6,873 nt of DNA from NCBI GenBank assembly GCA_003670825.1, contig QWQL01000004.1, forward strand, positions 1-6,873, given 5' to 3'. The translations under genes were made by a program, and so were the position numbers. The stretch comes from Planctomycetota bacterium. Lineage in GTDB: Bacteria; Planctomycetota; Planctomycetia; Pirellulales; UBA1268. The notes beneath the pieces are model-generated. The model worked only from the letters and a program-made list of their open reading frames with translations. It made no database searches and had not been told where the DNA came from. Shown here in pieces: positions 1 to 5,538 of the stretch. Position 1 is the stretch's first letter, and every line of letters begins with the position of its first letter.

Positions 1-20
1 CCGACGGCGGCAAGGCCTGA
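1..20 (+). CDS. 3' end of an upstream gene, probably trpB (partial)
   Basis: Reading from base 3, the codons give D-G-G-K-A followed by TGA at 18-20, ending 32 nt before the trpA start. Only five codons are visible, so the sequence itself does not identify the protein. The tryptophan synthase beta-chain gene trpB very commonly lies directly upstream of trpA, which makes trpB the first guess. The frame could also be a chance stop, but the short gap and the GC-rich third positions favour a real gene end. Confidence 0.45.
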
Positions 21-52
21 CCGTTTCCCCAAAACCCTCCGGCTCCGATCCC

Positions 53-895
53 ATGACCATCCCCCCTGCCGCCCCCGCCGCCATCTCGCCTCCGATTGCC
101 AGGCTCGAGGCTGTGTTCGCCGCCAACCGGGCCGCGGGCAGGAAGGCCCTCGCGCCCTTCGTCACAGCGGGCGATCCAGACGTTGCTGCGACCGTGGCGG
201 TGCTCGAGGCGATCGCCAAGGCTGGGGCGTCGCTCTGCGAACTGGGCGTGCCGTACAGCGATCCGATCGCCGACGGCCCGGTGATCCAGGCCTCATACAC
301 CCGGGCGCTGGGCAAGGGGCTCACGCTCGCTGACGTGTTCGATGCGGCCAAGCAGGCCTCGGCGCGGGTCTCGATGCCGATCCTCGCGATGGCCAGCTAT
401 TCGCTGATCTTCCGTCGCGGCATCGACCGCTTCGTGGCCGACGCCGTGGCGGCGGGGCTCGCGGGCTTCGTGGTGCCCGATCTGCCGATCGAGGAGTCAG
501 ACGATCTCGATACGGCCTGCCGGCGAGCGGGCCTGGCGCTCGTGCGGCTCGTCACCCCCACCACGCCGCCTGAGCGGGCGGAGGCGATCGCCAAGAAGTC
601 GACTGGGTTCCTCTACTGCGTGTCGGTGGCGGGCGTGACGGGCGCCCGCACCGAGTTGCCGCCGGGCCTGATCGACCGGGTGAAGTGGCTCCGCACGAAG
701 ACAAGCGTGCCGATCCTCGTAGGCTTCGGGATCTCAAGCCCCGAGCAGGTGAAGGCCGTGGCCGAAGTGGCCGACGGGGTGATCGTGGGCTCGGCGCTCG
801 TGCGGCGGATCACGGAAGCCGTTGATCAGCCCCGCGAGGCGATGCTCACCGACGTCAGCCACTATGTGGCCGACCTCGCTGCGGCGTGTGGCTGA
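53..895 (+). CDS. trpA: Tryptophan synthase alpha chain
   Basis: This 280-residue protein is the alpha subunit of tryptophan synthase. It cleaves indole-3-glycerol phosphate to indole and glyceraldehyde-3-phosphate in the cytoplasm and passes indole to the TrpB beta subunit. It is a TIM barrel of normal family length (about 265-280). The signature ELGVPYSDPIADGP is at residues 63-76. Glu63 and Asp74 match the catalytic pair Glu49/Asp60 of the E. coli enzyme, with the same 11-residue spacing. The loop YCVSVAGVTG (188-197) and the phosphate-binding segments GFGIS (224-228) and VGSA (245-248) are intact. ATG 53 has no clear Shine-Dalgarno sequence, but no better start is in frame; the first 15 residues are a Pro/Ala-rich extension before the usual family start (IARLEAVF). 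It probably forms an operon with the gene ending at base 20. Nothing suggests loss of function. Confidence 0.97.
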   Translation: MTIPPAAPAAISPPIARLEAVFAANRAAGRKALAPFVTAGDPDVAATVAVLEAIAKAGASLCELGVPYSDPIADGPVIQASYTRALGKGLTLADVFDAAKQASARVSMPILAMASYSLIFRRGIDRFVADAVAAGLAGFVVPDLPIEESDDLDTACRRAGLALVRLVTPTTPPERAEAIAKKSTGFLYCVSVAGVTGARTELPPGLIDRVKWLRTKTSVPILVGFGISSPEQVKAVAEVADGVIVGSALVRRITEAVDQPREAMLTDVSHYVADLAAACG

Positions 896-941
896 CGGAT
901 CTTCCCCGCAGGAAGCCGCGGCCCACGAGTGTCGGCTCGTA

Positions 942-967
942 CTGGGTGCCGCGGAGGCACTCCCCAG
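942..967 (+). terminator. Weak hairpin downstream of trpA, possible terminator
   Basis: CTGGGTGCC (942-950) can pair with GGCA (956-959) and CCCAG (963-967), leaving a 5-nt loop and a 3-nt bulge in the right arm, 9 bp in total. It lies 47 nt after the trpA stop, where the tryptophan operon would be expected to end. No T-run follows, so a classical intrinsic terminator is not shown. It may be a 3'-end-stabilising hairpin or a chance pairing in GC-rich DNA. Confidence 0.25.
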
Positions 968-1006
968 CGTGGCCGTGGCGGCCGCATTCCGGAAGCCCAC
1001 CTCATT

Positions 1007-1037
1007 TCGTATGCGAAGACGCTTGAATCGTATACAC
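1007..1037 (+). promoter_or_regulatory. Candidate operator/promoter of the GntR gene: two TCGTAT half-sites
   Basis: TCGTATGCGA (1007-1016) and TCGTATACAC (1028-1037) share TCGTAT[A/G]C with start-to-start spacing of 21 bp, about two helical turns. The first is a near-palindrome. The second carries the perfect palindrome GTATAC (1030-1035), and operators of the FCD branch of GntR regulators typically have a GT...AC palindromic core. TATACA (1031-1036) also fits a -10 box, which would start transcription near 1043, just before the Shine-Dalgarno at 1048. No convincing -35 box lies at the right distance. The likely reading is a promoter with overlapping autoregulatory sites. Confidence 0.42.
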
Positions 1038-1047
1038 TTCGAGCAGT

Positions 1048-1052
1048 GGAGG
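1048..1052 (+). promoter_or_regulatory. Ribosome binding site deciding the GntR start
   Basis: GGAGG ends 9 nt before ATG 1062. The competing downstream ATG at 1116 is preceded by a pyrimidine run with no purine-rich motif, so this site favours 1062. Confidence 0.55.
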
Positions 1053-1061
1053 CGGTATAGC

Positions 1062-1862
1062 ATGATTTTGGTTCCGCAGCTTGGCTCACCCCGATTCACG
1101 ACGGATTTCTCCCCCATGCGCGTTCCTGCCACGCCCCCCAAACGCTCTCTTGCTGTCCGCGAAATGATCGAGGAACGGATCGCGGACGGCCGTTATCCGC
1201 CAGGAATGCGGCTCGACGAGGTGGCCTTGGCGAAGGAGTTCGGCGTTTCGCGGACGCCGGTCCGCGAAACCCTCATTCAGCTCAGTTCGTCGGGGATGGT
1301 CGATCTCCGGCCGCGACGAGGGGCTGTCGTGGCCGACGCGAGCCCGCACCGCATCTGCGAGATGTTCGAGGTGATGGCCGAACTTGAAGCCATGTGCGGT
1401 CGGCTCGCTGCCCGCCGGATCACCGATCAGGAGCAGGCTGACCTGATGAAAACGCACCGCGCCTGCGAGCGGGCTCGCGACGAGGGGTCTGCAGACGCCT
1501 ACTTTATTGAGAACGAGGCGTTTCACCAGGTCATCTACGGGGCCGCGCACAACGCCTTTCTCGCCGAGCAGGCGGGGCAACTGCAGCGGCGGCTACGACC
1601 GTTCCGGCGTCTTCAGCTTCGGATCCGCAACCGCGTGGGTACGTCCTTTGCCGAGCATCAGGCGATCGTCGATGCGCTGGTTGCAGGAGACGGTGACAAG
1701 GCTGCCCAAGCGCTACGCCAGCATGTGATCGTCCAGGGAGAGCGGTACGGCGATCTCGTGGCATCGATCACCCACATGAAATCAGTGGCCCGCGAGCCGG
1801 GGCCGGCCCCACGGCCGAAAGCTCCGAAGCGGCCCGCCGCGGGCCGACGTGTCCGTACCTAG
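1062..1862 (+). CDS. GntR-family transcriptional regulator with FCD ligand-binding domain
   Basis: This 266-residue DNA-binding protein belongs to the FadR/VanR branch of GntR. The winged helix-turn-helix spans about residues 34-92 and carries the expected pattern: RIADGRYPPGMRLDE, LAKEFGVSRTPVRETLIQL, then GMVDLRPRRGAVV. The all-helical FCD domain covers about 98-236. Its histidines H155 (in NEAFHQ), H199 (in EHQAIVDAL) and H221 (in RQHV) sit where the family binds a metal and an organic-acid or sugar-acid ligand. A Pro/Arg/Lys-rich tail (about 244-266) lies beyond the domain. The frame stays open upstream to 822, but that part overlaps trpA. ATG 1062 is chosen because of GGAGG 9 nt upstream; ATG 1116 (248 residues) is the alternative and would leave the domain intact. 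It is the first gene of the cluster, 19 nt ahead of the hydrolase gene, which suggests it controls the two following genes and itself. Family call firm; ligand unknown. Confidence 0.93.
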   Translation: MILVPQLGSPRFTTDFSPMRVPATPPKRSLAVREMIEERIADGRYPPGMRLDEVALAKEFGVSRTPVRETLIQLSSSGMVDLRPRRGAVVADASPHRICEMFEVMAELEAMCGRLAARRITDQEQADLMKTHRACERARDEGSADAYFIENEAFHQVIYGAAHNAFLAEQAGQLQRRLRPFRRLQLRIRNRVGTSFAEHQAIVDALVAGDGDKAAQALRQHVIVQGERYGDLVASITHMKSVAREPGPAPRPKAPKRPAAGRRVRT

Positions 1863-1868
1863 CCTGCT

Positions 1869-1872
1869 GGAG
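1869..1872 (+). promoter_or_regulatory. Ribosome binding site deciding the hydrolase start
   Basis: GGAG ends 9 nt before ATG 1882, the same spacing as for the GntR and pilin-like genes. It supports 1882 over the in-frame GTG at 1849, which would overlap the regulator gene by 14 nt and has no such motif. Confidence 0.55.
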
Positions 1873-1881
1873 AAAGACGAG

Positions 1882-4161
1882 ATGGCGAGTGCCGGGCCGG
1901 GCGGACAATGGATCATGGTTGCGGCGGTTGCCTGGTCGGCGGTGTCGTGCCCGGCGGCGTCCCCGACGAGCGGGCGAACGATCGAGGCCGCGGTCAAGCC
2001 GGGAATGCCGTTCGTTGAGCATGCCACGACCACGCTCGACGAACTGCCGCCGCTGCCGATCGACGGCCCGCTCGACCGGTTTGGCGGACTCGAGGCCCGC
2101 CGAGCGACCCCCTCGGGCTTCTTCCGCGTCGAGCGAATCCTCGATCGCTGGTGGCTCGTCGATCCCGAGGGCGCGGTCTTCATCAGCCGGGGCATGAACT
2201 CGATCGCACCGGTCCGAACGGACGGTGGCCGAGAGGCTCTCGTAAGGCGGTTTGGCTCGGAAGGTCGCTGGGCGGCTGCAGCCACGGCGCAGCTCCGCGA
2301 GGCGGGCTTTAACACCGCCGGAGCCTGGTCGACGCATGACCTTCTCGACGAGGCCCCCCAACCGCTGGCAGCCACCCGGCTCTGGAGCTTCATGTCGGCC
2401 TACGGCAAGAAGCGGGGAGGCACGTTCATGAAGGCCGGGCATGTCGGCTATCCCGGCAACTGCCCGTTCATCTTTGACCCGGAGTTTCCGGAGTTTTGTG
2501 CCGAGCACGCAGCGCAGTTGGCCGAGCACCGTGACGATCCGCTGCTGCTAGGACATTTCTCTGACAACGAGATGCCCTGGAGCCGGGCGATGCTCGAAAA
2601 CTATCTCCGCCTCCCGGCCGATGATCCGGGCCATGCTGCCGCCCACGACTGGCTCAATGCCCGCCGAACTGGGGACGCTCCTGCAGCCGATGGGATCACC
2701 GCTGCCGACCGCTCGGCGTTTCTCGAGTTTGCCGTCGATCGCTACCTCTCGATCGTCGCGGCCGCCGTCCGCGCAGTCGATCCTCACCACCTGTTCCTTG
2801 GTGTCCGGCTCCACGAGCCTGTGTTCGATCTGCCCGAGGTCTTCCGCGCCGCCGGCCGGTATAGCGACGTGGTCTGCGTGAACTACTACCGAGCCTGGAC
2901 GCCTGATGAAGAGCAGATGGCGATGTGGGCCCGCGAATCGGGCCGGCCGTTCATGGTCACCGAGCACTACGCCAAGGGGGCCGACAGCGGCCTGGGCAAC
3001 ACCGGCGGCGCGGGGTGGCTCGTCCGTGCCCAGCGGGATCGCGGCCTCTTCTACCAGAACTTCGCCCTCGGTCTGCTGCGAACGCGGAACTGCGTGGGCT
3101 GGCACTGGCACCGCTACGCCGACAACGATCCCGACGACACCAAGGTCGATCCCTCCAACCGTGACTCCAACAAGGGCATCGTCACATCGCGATACGTTGC
3201 CTGGTCTCCGTTGATCGAGGAGATGACGGCTCTCAACCAGCGGGTGTACGGAATCGCCGACACGTTTGACGGCCGGGTCTCAACCGGGGATCGCGCCGCC
3301 GCGAGCACGCCCGCGGCAGAGAAGCCGGCCGTGAAGAGGAAGGAGCGGACCGTCGTGTTTCCGGACGATGTCCGCGTGGAGCGGGACGTGTCGTACCTGC
3401 CCGCAGACCGCACCCAGAAGGCCGACCTCTACTTCCCTCTGGAGATGCCAAAGGATCACCGGTTGCCCGCCGTGATCATCATCCATGGGGGCGGCTTCAA
3501 CGACGGCGACAAGGACCGCCGCCGCGAGGTGAACATCGGCTCGCATCTGGCCCGCAACGGCTATGTGGGGATGAGCATCGACTACCTGCTCTGGTCGAAG
3601 GGCATCCAGCAGCCCACCTGGCCGCGAAACCTACAGGACGCCAAGACGGCCGTTCGCTGGCTGCGGCAACACGCCGATCGCCTGGGCATCGACTCGGACA
3701 GGATCGGAGTGATCGGCGGCTCGGCGGGGGGCAATCTGGCGGCGATGCTGGCGGTGACGGGGCCCAGGGACGGCCTGGAACCCCCGGCCCGCGACGAGAT
3801 ACCCACGAGCGTGCGGTGTGCGGTGAATCTCTACGGCGCGGTCGACCTCATGAACTACCACGACATGAAGATGTTCCTCAAGACGAGGGAGGAAGATCCG
3901 GAGAGCTATCGTCGCGCGTCGCCGATCAGTTACTGCGACTCGGGAGACGCGCCCGTGATGCTGATCCACGGCACGGGCGATACCGTGGTGGATGTCTCCC
4001 AGAGCCGGACGTTCGCGGCGGCGCTGGCCAAGGGGGGCGTGGAACACGAACTCATCGAAATCCCAGGTGCCCCGCACACCTTCGATCTCGACTACGAAGC
4101 GTTTGACGTGAAGGCGGCCGTTTTCCGGTTCCTGAATCATCACCTTAAGGCCACCCACTGA
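1882..4161 (+). CDS. Two-domain enzyme: agarase-like glycoside hydrolase fused to alpha/beta-hydrolase esterase
   Basis: This 759-residue protein joins two enzymes. Residues about 65-460 resemble beta-agarase-like glycoside hydrolases (probably GH50-like, clan GH-A barrel): GFFRVE then DRWWLVDPEGAVFISRGMNSI at 79-108, AGFNTAGAW (141-149) and GHFSDNEMPW (224-233). In that clan the acid/base follows Asn, which points to Glu230, and the nucleophile sits late in the barrel, fitting Glu361 in MVTEHYAKG. A Pro/Ala-rich linker (about 467-491) follows. Residues about 495-759 form an esterase/lipase domain of the BD-FAE type: oxyanion-hole HGGG (535-538), nucleophile elbow GGSAGG with Ser614, probable acid Asp700 in HGTGD, and His732 in GAPHTF. 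The N-terminus has a hydrophobic stretch (WIMVAAVAWSAVSC, 10-23) ending at a possible lipobox cysteine, suggesting export, but no positively charged n-region. It lies between the GntR gene and a CoA-transferase gene. Carbohydrate and ester substrates are unknown. The esterase call is strong; the GH family number is from memory of motifs and less certain. Confidence 0.85.
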   Translation: MASAGPGGQWIMVAAVAWSAVSCPAASPTSGRTIEAAVKPGMPFVEHATTTLDELPPLPIDGPLDRFGGLEARRATPSGFFRVERILDRWWLVDPEGAVFISRGMNSIAPVRTDGGREALVRRFGSEGRWAAAATAQLREAGFNTAGAWSTHDLLDEAPQPLAATRLWSFMSAYGKKRGGTFMKAGHVGYPGNCPFIFDPEFPEFCAEHAAQLAEHRDDPLLLGHFSDNEMPWSRAMLENYLRLPADDPGHAAAHDWLNARRTGDAPAADGITAADRSAFLEFAVDRYLSIVAAAVRAVDPHHLFLGVRLHEPVFDLPEVFRAAGRYSDVVCVNYYRAWTPDEEQMAMWARESGRPFMVTEHYAKGADSGLGNTGGAGWLVRAQRDRGLFYQNFALGLLRTRNCVGWHWHRYADNDPDDTKVDPSNRDSNKGIVTSRYVAWSPLIEEMTALNQRVYGIADTFDGRVSTGDRAAASTPAAEKPAVKRKERTVVFPDDVRVERDVSYLPADRTQKADLYFPLEMPKDHRLPAVIIIHGGGFNDGDKDRRREVNIGSHLARNGYVGMSIDYLLWSKGIQQPTWPRNLQDAKTAVRWLRQHADRLGIDSDRIGVIGGSAGGNLAAMLAVTGPRDGLEPPARDEIPTSVRCAVNLYGAVDLMNYHDMKMFLKTREEDPESYRRASPISYCDSGDAPVMLIHGTGDTVVDVSQSRTFAAALAKGGVEHELIEIPGAPHTFDLDYEAFDVKAAVFRFLNHHLKATH

Positions 4162-4187
4162 GGGCGGACCACGGAGACCGCGCCACG

Positions 4188-5417
4188 ATGTCGATGAAGC
4201 CGCTTTCAGGGATCCGGGTTCTTGACCTCACGAGGGTTTTGGCCGGCCCGTTCTGCACCATGATGCTCGCCGACCTGGGCGCCGAGGTCGTGAAAATTGA
4301 GCGGCCCGACGGTGGCGACGATGCCCGCCAGTACGGCCCCTTCCTGCCGAGCGGCGAGAGCGGTTACTTCGCCAGCGTGAATCGTGGCAAGAAGAGCGTC
4401 GTGCTCGATCTCAAGGATCCAGACAGTCGAGAGACATTTTTCGCGCTTCTGGATCGGGCCGACGTCTTGGTGGAAAACTTCCGGCCGGGCACGATGGAGC
4501 GGCTTGGTTTTGGGAGCGACGTGCTGCGGGCCCGCAACCCCCGGCTCGTGTATGCGTCAGTCACTGGATTTGGCCGCTCCGGCCCCGACGCCGGCAAGGC
4601 CGCCTACGATGTGATTGTGCAGGCTCGCAGCGGCCTGATGAGCCTCACGGGCCATGATGCCGACGAGCCTGTCCGCGTCGGCTCATCGATCAGCGACATT
4701 CTTGCCGGCATCTACACGGCGACCGGCATCTGCGCTGCCCTGCGGGAACGGGAACGAAGTGGAGTGGGATGTGACCTCGACCTCGCGATGCTCGACTGCT
4801 CGGTGAGCGTGCTCGAGAACGCCGTGGCGAGATTCACCCTGTCCGGAGAGCCCCCCGTGCCGCTCGGCACCCGCCATCCGTCGATCGCGCCGTTTCAGGC
4901 GTTTCGGGCGGCGGACGGGCAACTCGTGATCGCGGCGGGCAACGACCAGCTCTGGCGGACGCTCTGCCGAGCGCTGGGCGACGAGCCGCTCGCCGATGAC
5001 CCGCTCTTGGCCACCAATCAAGACCGCTGCCACCACGCAGCGCACCTCGAATCGCAGGTCAACGTCCGCCTCGCCGCTCGCTCCGTGGCCGAGTGGCTTT
5101 CGATCCTCGAGCAGGCGAGGGTTCCGGCTTCGTCGATCAACGATATGTCGCATGTGCTCGCCGACCCCCAGCTGGCCGCCCGCGGGATGTGGCATCCGCT
5201 CGTCGATCGAGACGGCCTTAGAGTGCTCACGGCCGGCACACCGTTTCGCATCGACGGCGAGAAGCCAGCCCTCCAGCCGAGCTGGCCGCGCTTGGGTGAG
5301 CACACGGAGGAGGTTCGCAACGCCTGGCTCAAGCCCGCTCGTGGGGTCTCCGGGCCGATGCTGCCCGGCAACGGGGCGGTCGAGAGTCATGCGGCCCCGG
5401 CCGCCAGTGGTTCCTAA
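4188..5417 (+). CDS. Class III CoA-transferase (CaiB/BaiF family)
   Basis: This 409-residue cytoplasmic enzyme of the formyl-CoA transferase/CaiB family would move CoA between carboxylic acids through an aspartyl-CoA anhydride. Family features appear in order: LSGIRVLDLTRVLAGPFCTM (6-25), LADLGAEVVKIERPDGGDDAR (28-48), NRGKKSVVLDLKD (65-77), ADVLVENFRPGTMERLG (91-107), YASVTGFGRSGP (122-133) and YDVIVQARSGLMSLTG (140-155). Asp170 in SSISDILAGIY is the expected catalytic aspartate; it is residue 169 in characterised members. The HPSIAPFQAF and DGQLVIAAGN segments (230-252) are also typical. Length is normal. Residues after about 382 form a Gly/Ala/Pro-rich tail with no family counterpart that I recognise. 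ATG 4188 follows the hydrolase stop by 26 nt, with GGAG 11 nt upstream; ATG 4194 is a minor alternative. The position suggests co-transcription and activation of an acid released by the upstream enzyme. A related racemase activity (AMACR-like) cannot be excluded, and the substrate is unknown. Confidence 0.93.
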   Translation: MSMKPLSGIRVLDLTRVLAGPFCTMMLADLGAEVVKIERPDGGDDARQYGPFLPSGESGYFASVNRGKKSVVLDLKDPDSRETFFALLDRADVLVENFRPGTMERLGFGSDVLRARNPRLVYASVTGFGRSGPDAGKAAYDVIVQARSGLMSLTGHDADEPVRVGSSISDILAGIYTATGICAALRERERSGVGCDLDLAMLDCSVSVLENAVARFTLSGEPPVPLGTRHPSIAPFQAFRAADGQLVIAAGNDQLWRTLCRALGDEPLADDPLLATNQDRCHHAAHLESQVNVRLAARSVAEWLSILEQARVPASSINDMSHVLADPQLAARGMWHPLVDRDGLRVLTAGTPFRIDGEKPALQPSWPRLGEHTEEVRNAWLKPARGVSGPMLPGNGAVESHAAPAASGS

Positions 5418-5463
5418 GCCGGAATCACTGCGGAAAGACCACTCCCGCGCCGCCGGCTCAGGC

Positions 5464-5492
5464 TGTATACTTTTCTTGGTCTTTGGAATACA
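5464..5492 (+). promoter_or_regulatory. Candidate promoter inside an imperfect inverted repeat, upstream of the pilin-like gene
   Basis: TGTATAC (5464-5470) and GAATACA (5486-5492) are inverted copies matching at 6 of 7 bases, 15 nt apart. TATACT (5466-5471) is one base from the -10 consensus TATAAT and lies 67 nt before the start codon at 5539, inside the 121-nt gap that follows the CoA-transferase gene. No good -35 box is seen at 16-18 bp. The GTATAC core is the same as at 1030-1035. It is either simply a -10 box or a protein-binding site. Confidence 0.4.
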
Positions 5493-5502
5493 CGGCACGG
5501 TC

Positions 5503-5519
5503 GCCAGCGCTTCGCCGGC
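5503..5519 (+). other. Small stem-loop in the leader of the pilin-like gene
   Basis: GCCAGCG (5503-5509) can pair with CGCCGGC (5513-5519) around a CTT loop, with one A-C mismatch. If transcription starts near 5478, this hairpin would lie in the 5' leader, just before the Shine-Dalgarno at 5526. It is short and may be a chance feature of GC-rich DNA. Confidence 0.2.
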
Positions 5520-5525
5520 ACGCCC

Positions 5526-5529
5526 GAGG
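5526..5529 (+). promoter_or_regulatory. Ribosome binding site deciding the pilin-like start
   Basis: GAGG ends 9 nt before ATG 5539. It marks the start that places the prepilin cleavage site 17 residues into the protein, and argues against the much longer frame open back to 4996. Confidence 0.6.
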
Positions 5530-5538
5530 GTTTTCATC

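Noticed and set aside
822..1061. N-terminal extension of the GntR frame back to 822
   Set aside because: It would overlap the end of trpA by 74 nt and then cross the non-coding gap. The residues resemble no GntR domain, and a good Shine-Dalgarno supports the start at 1062.
1768..2529. 253-residue minus-strand open frame opposite the hydrolase gene
   Set aside because: Arg/Gly/Pro-rich translation without domain features; a shadow of the glycoside hydrolase coding strand.
3631..4158. 175-residue minus-strand frame opposite the esterase domain
   Set aside because: The esterase catalytic motifs on the + strand are clear, and the antisense translation has no recognisable family.
5418..5457. GCCGG/CCGGC pairing after the CoA-transferase stop as a terminator
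   Set aside because: Only 5 bp with a loop of about 30 nt and no T-run at the base, so not distinguishable from chance.
5493..5522. Direct repeat CGGCACG (5493-5499 and 5516-5522)
   Set aside because: Seven bases of GC-rich sequence repeated once within a short span is expected by chance; no further copies were noticed nearby.
4996..5538. Long open frame fused upstream of the pilin-like protein
   Set aside because: It overlaps the CoA-transferase gene for over 400 nt in another frame. The translation is Arg/Ser-rich out-of-frame sequence, and it would bury the prepilin leader about 200 residues inside the protein.
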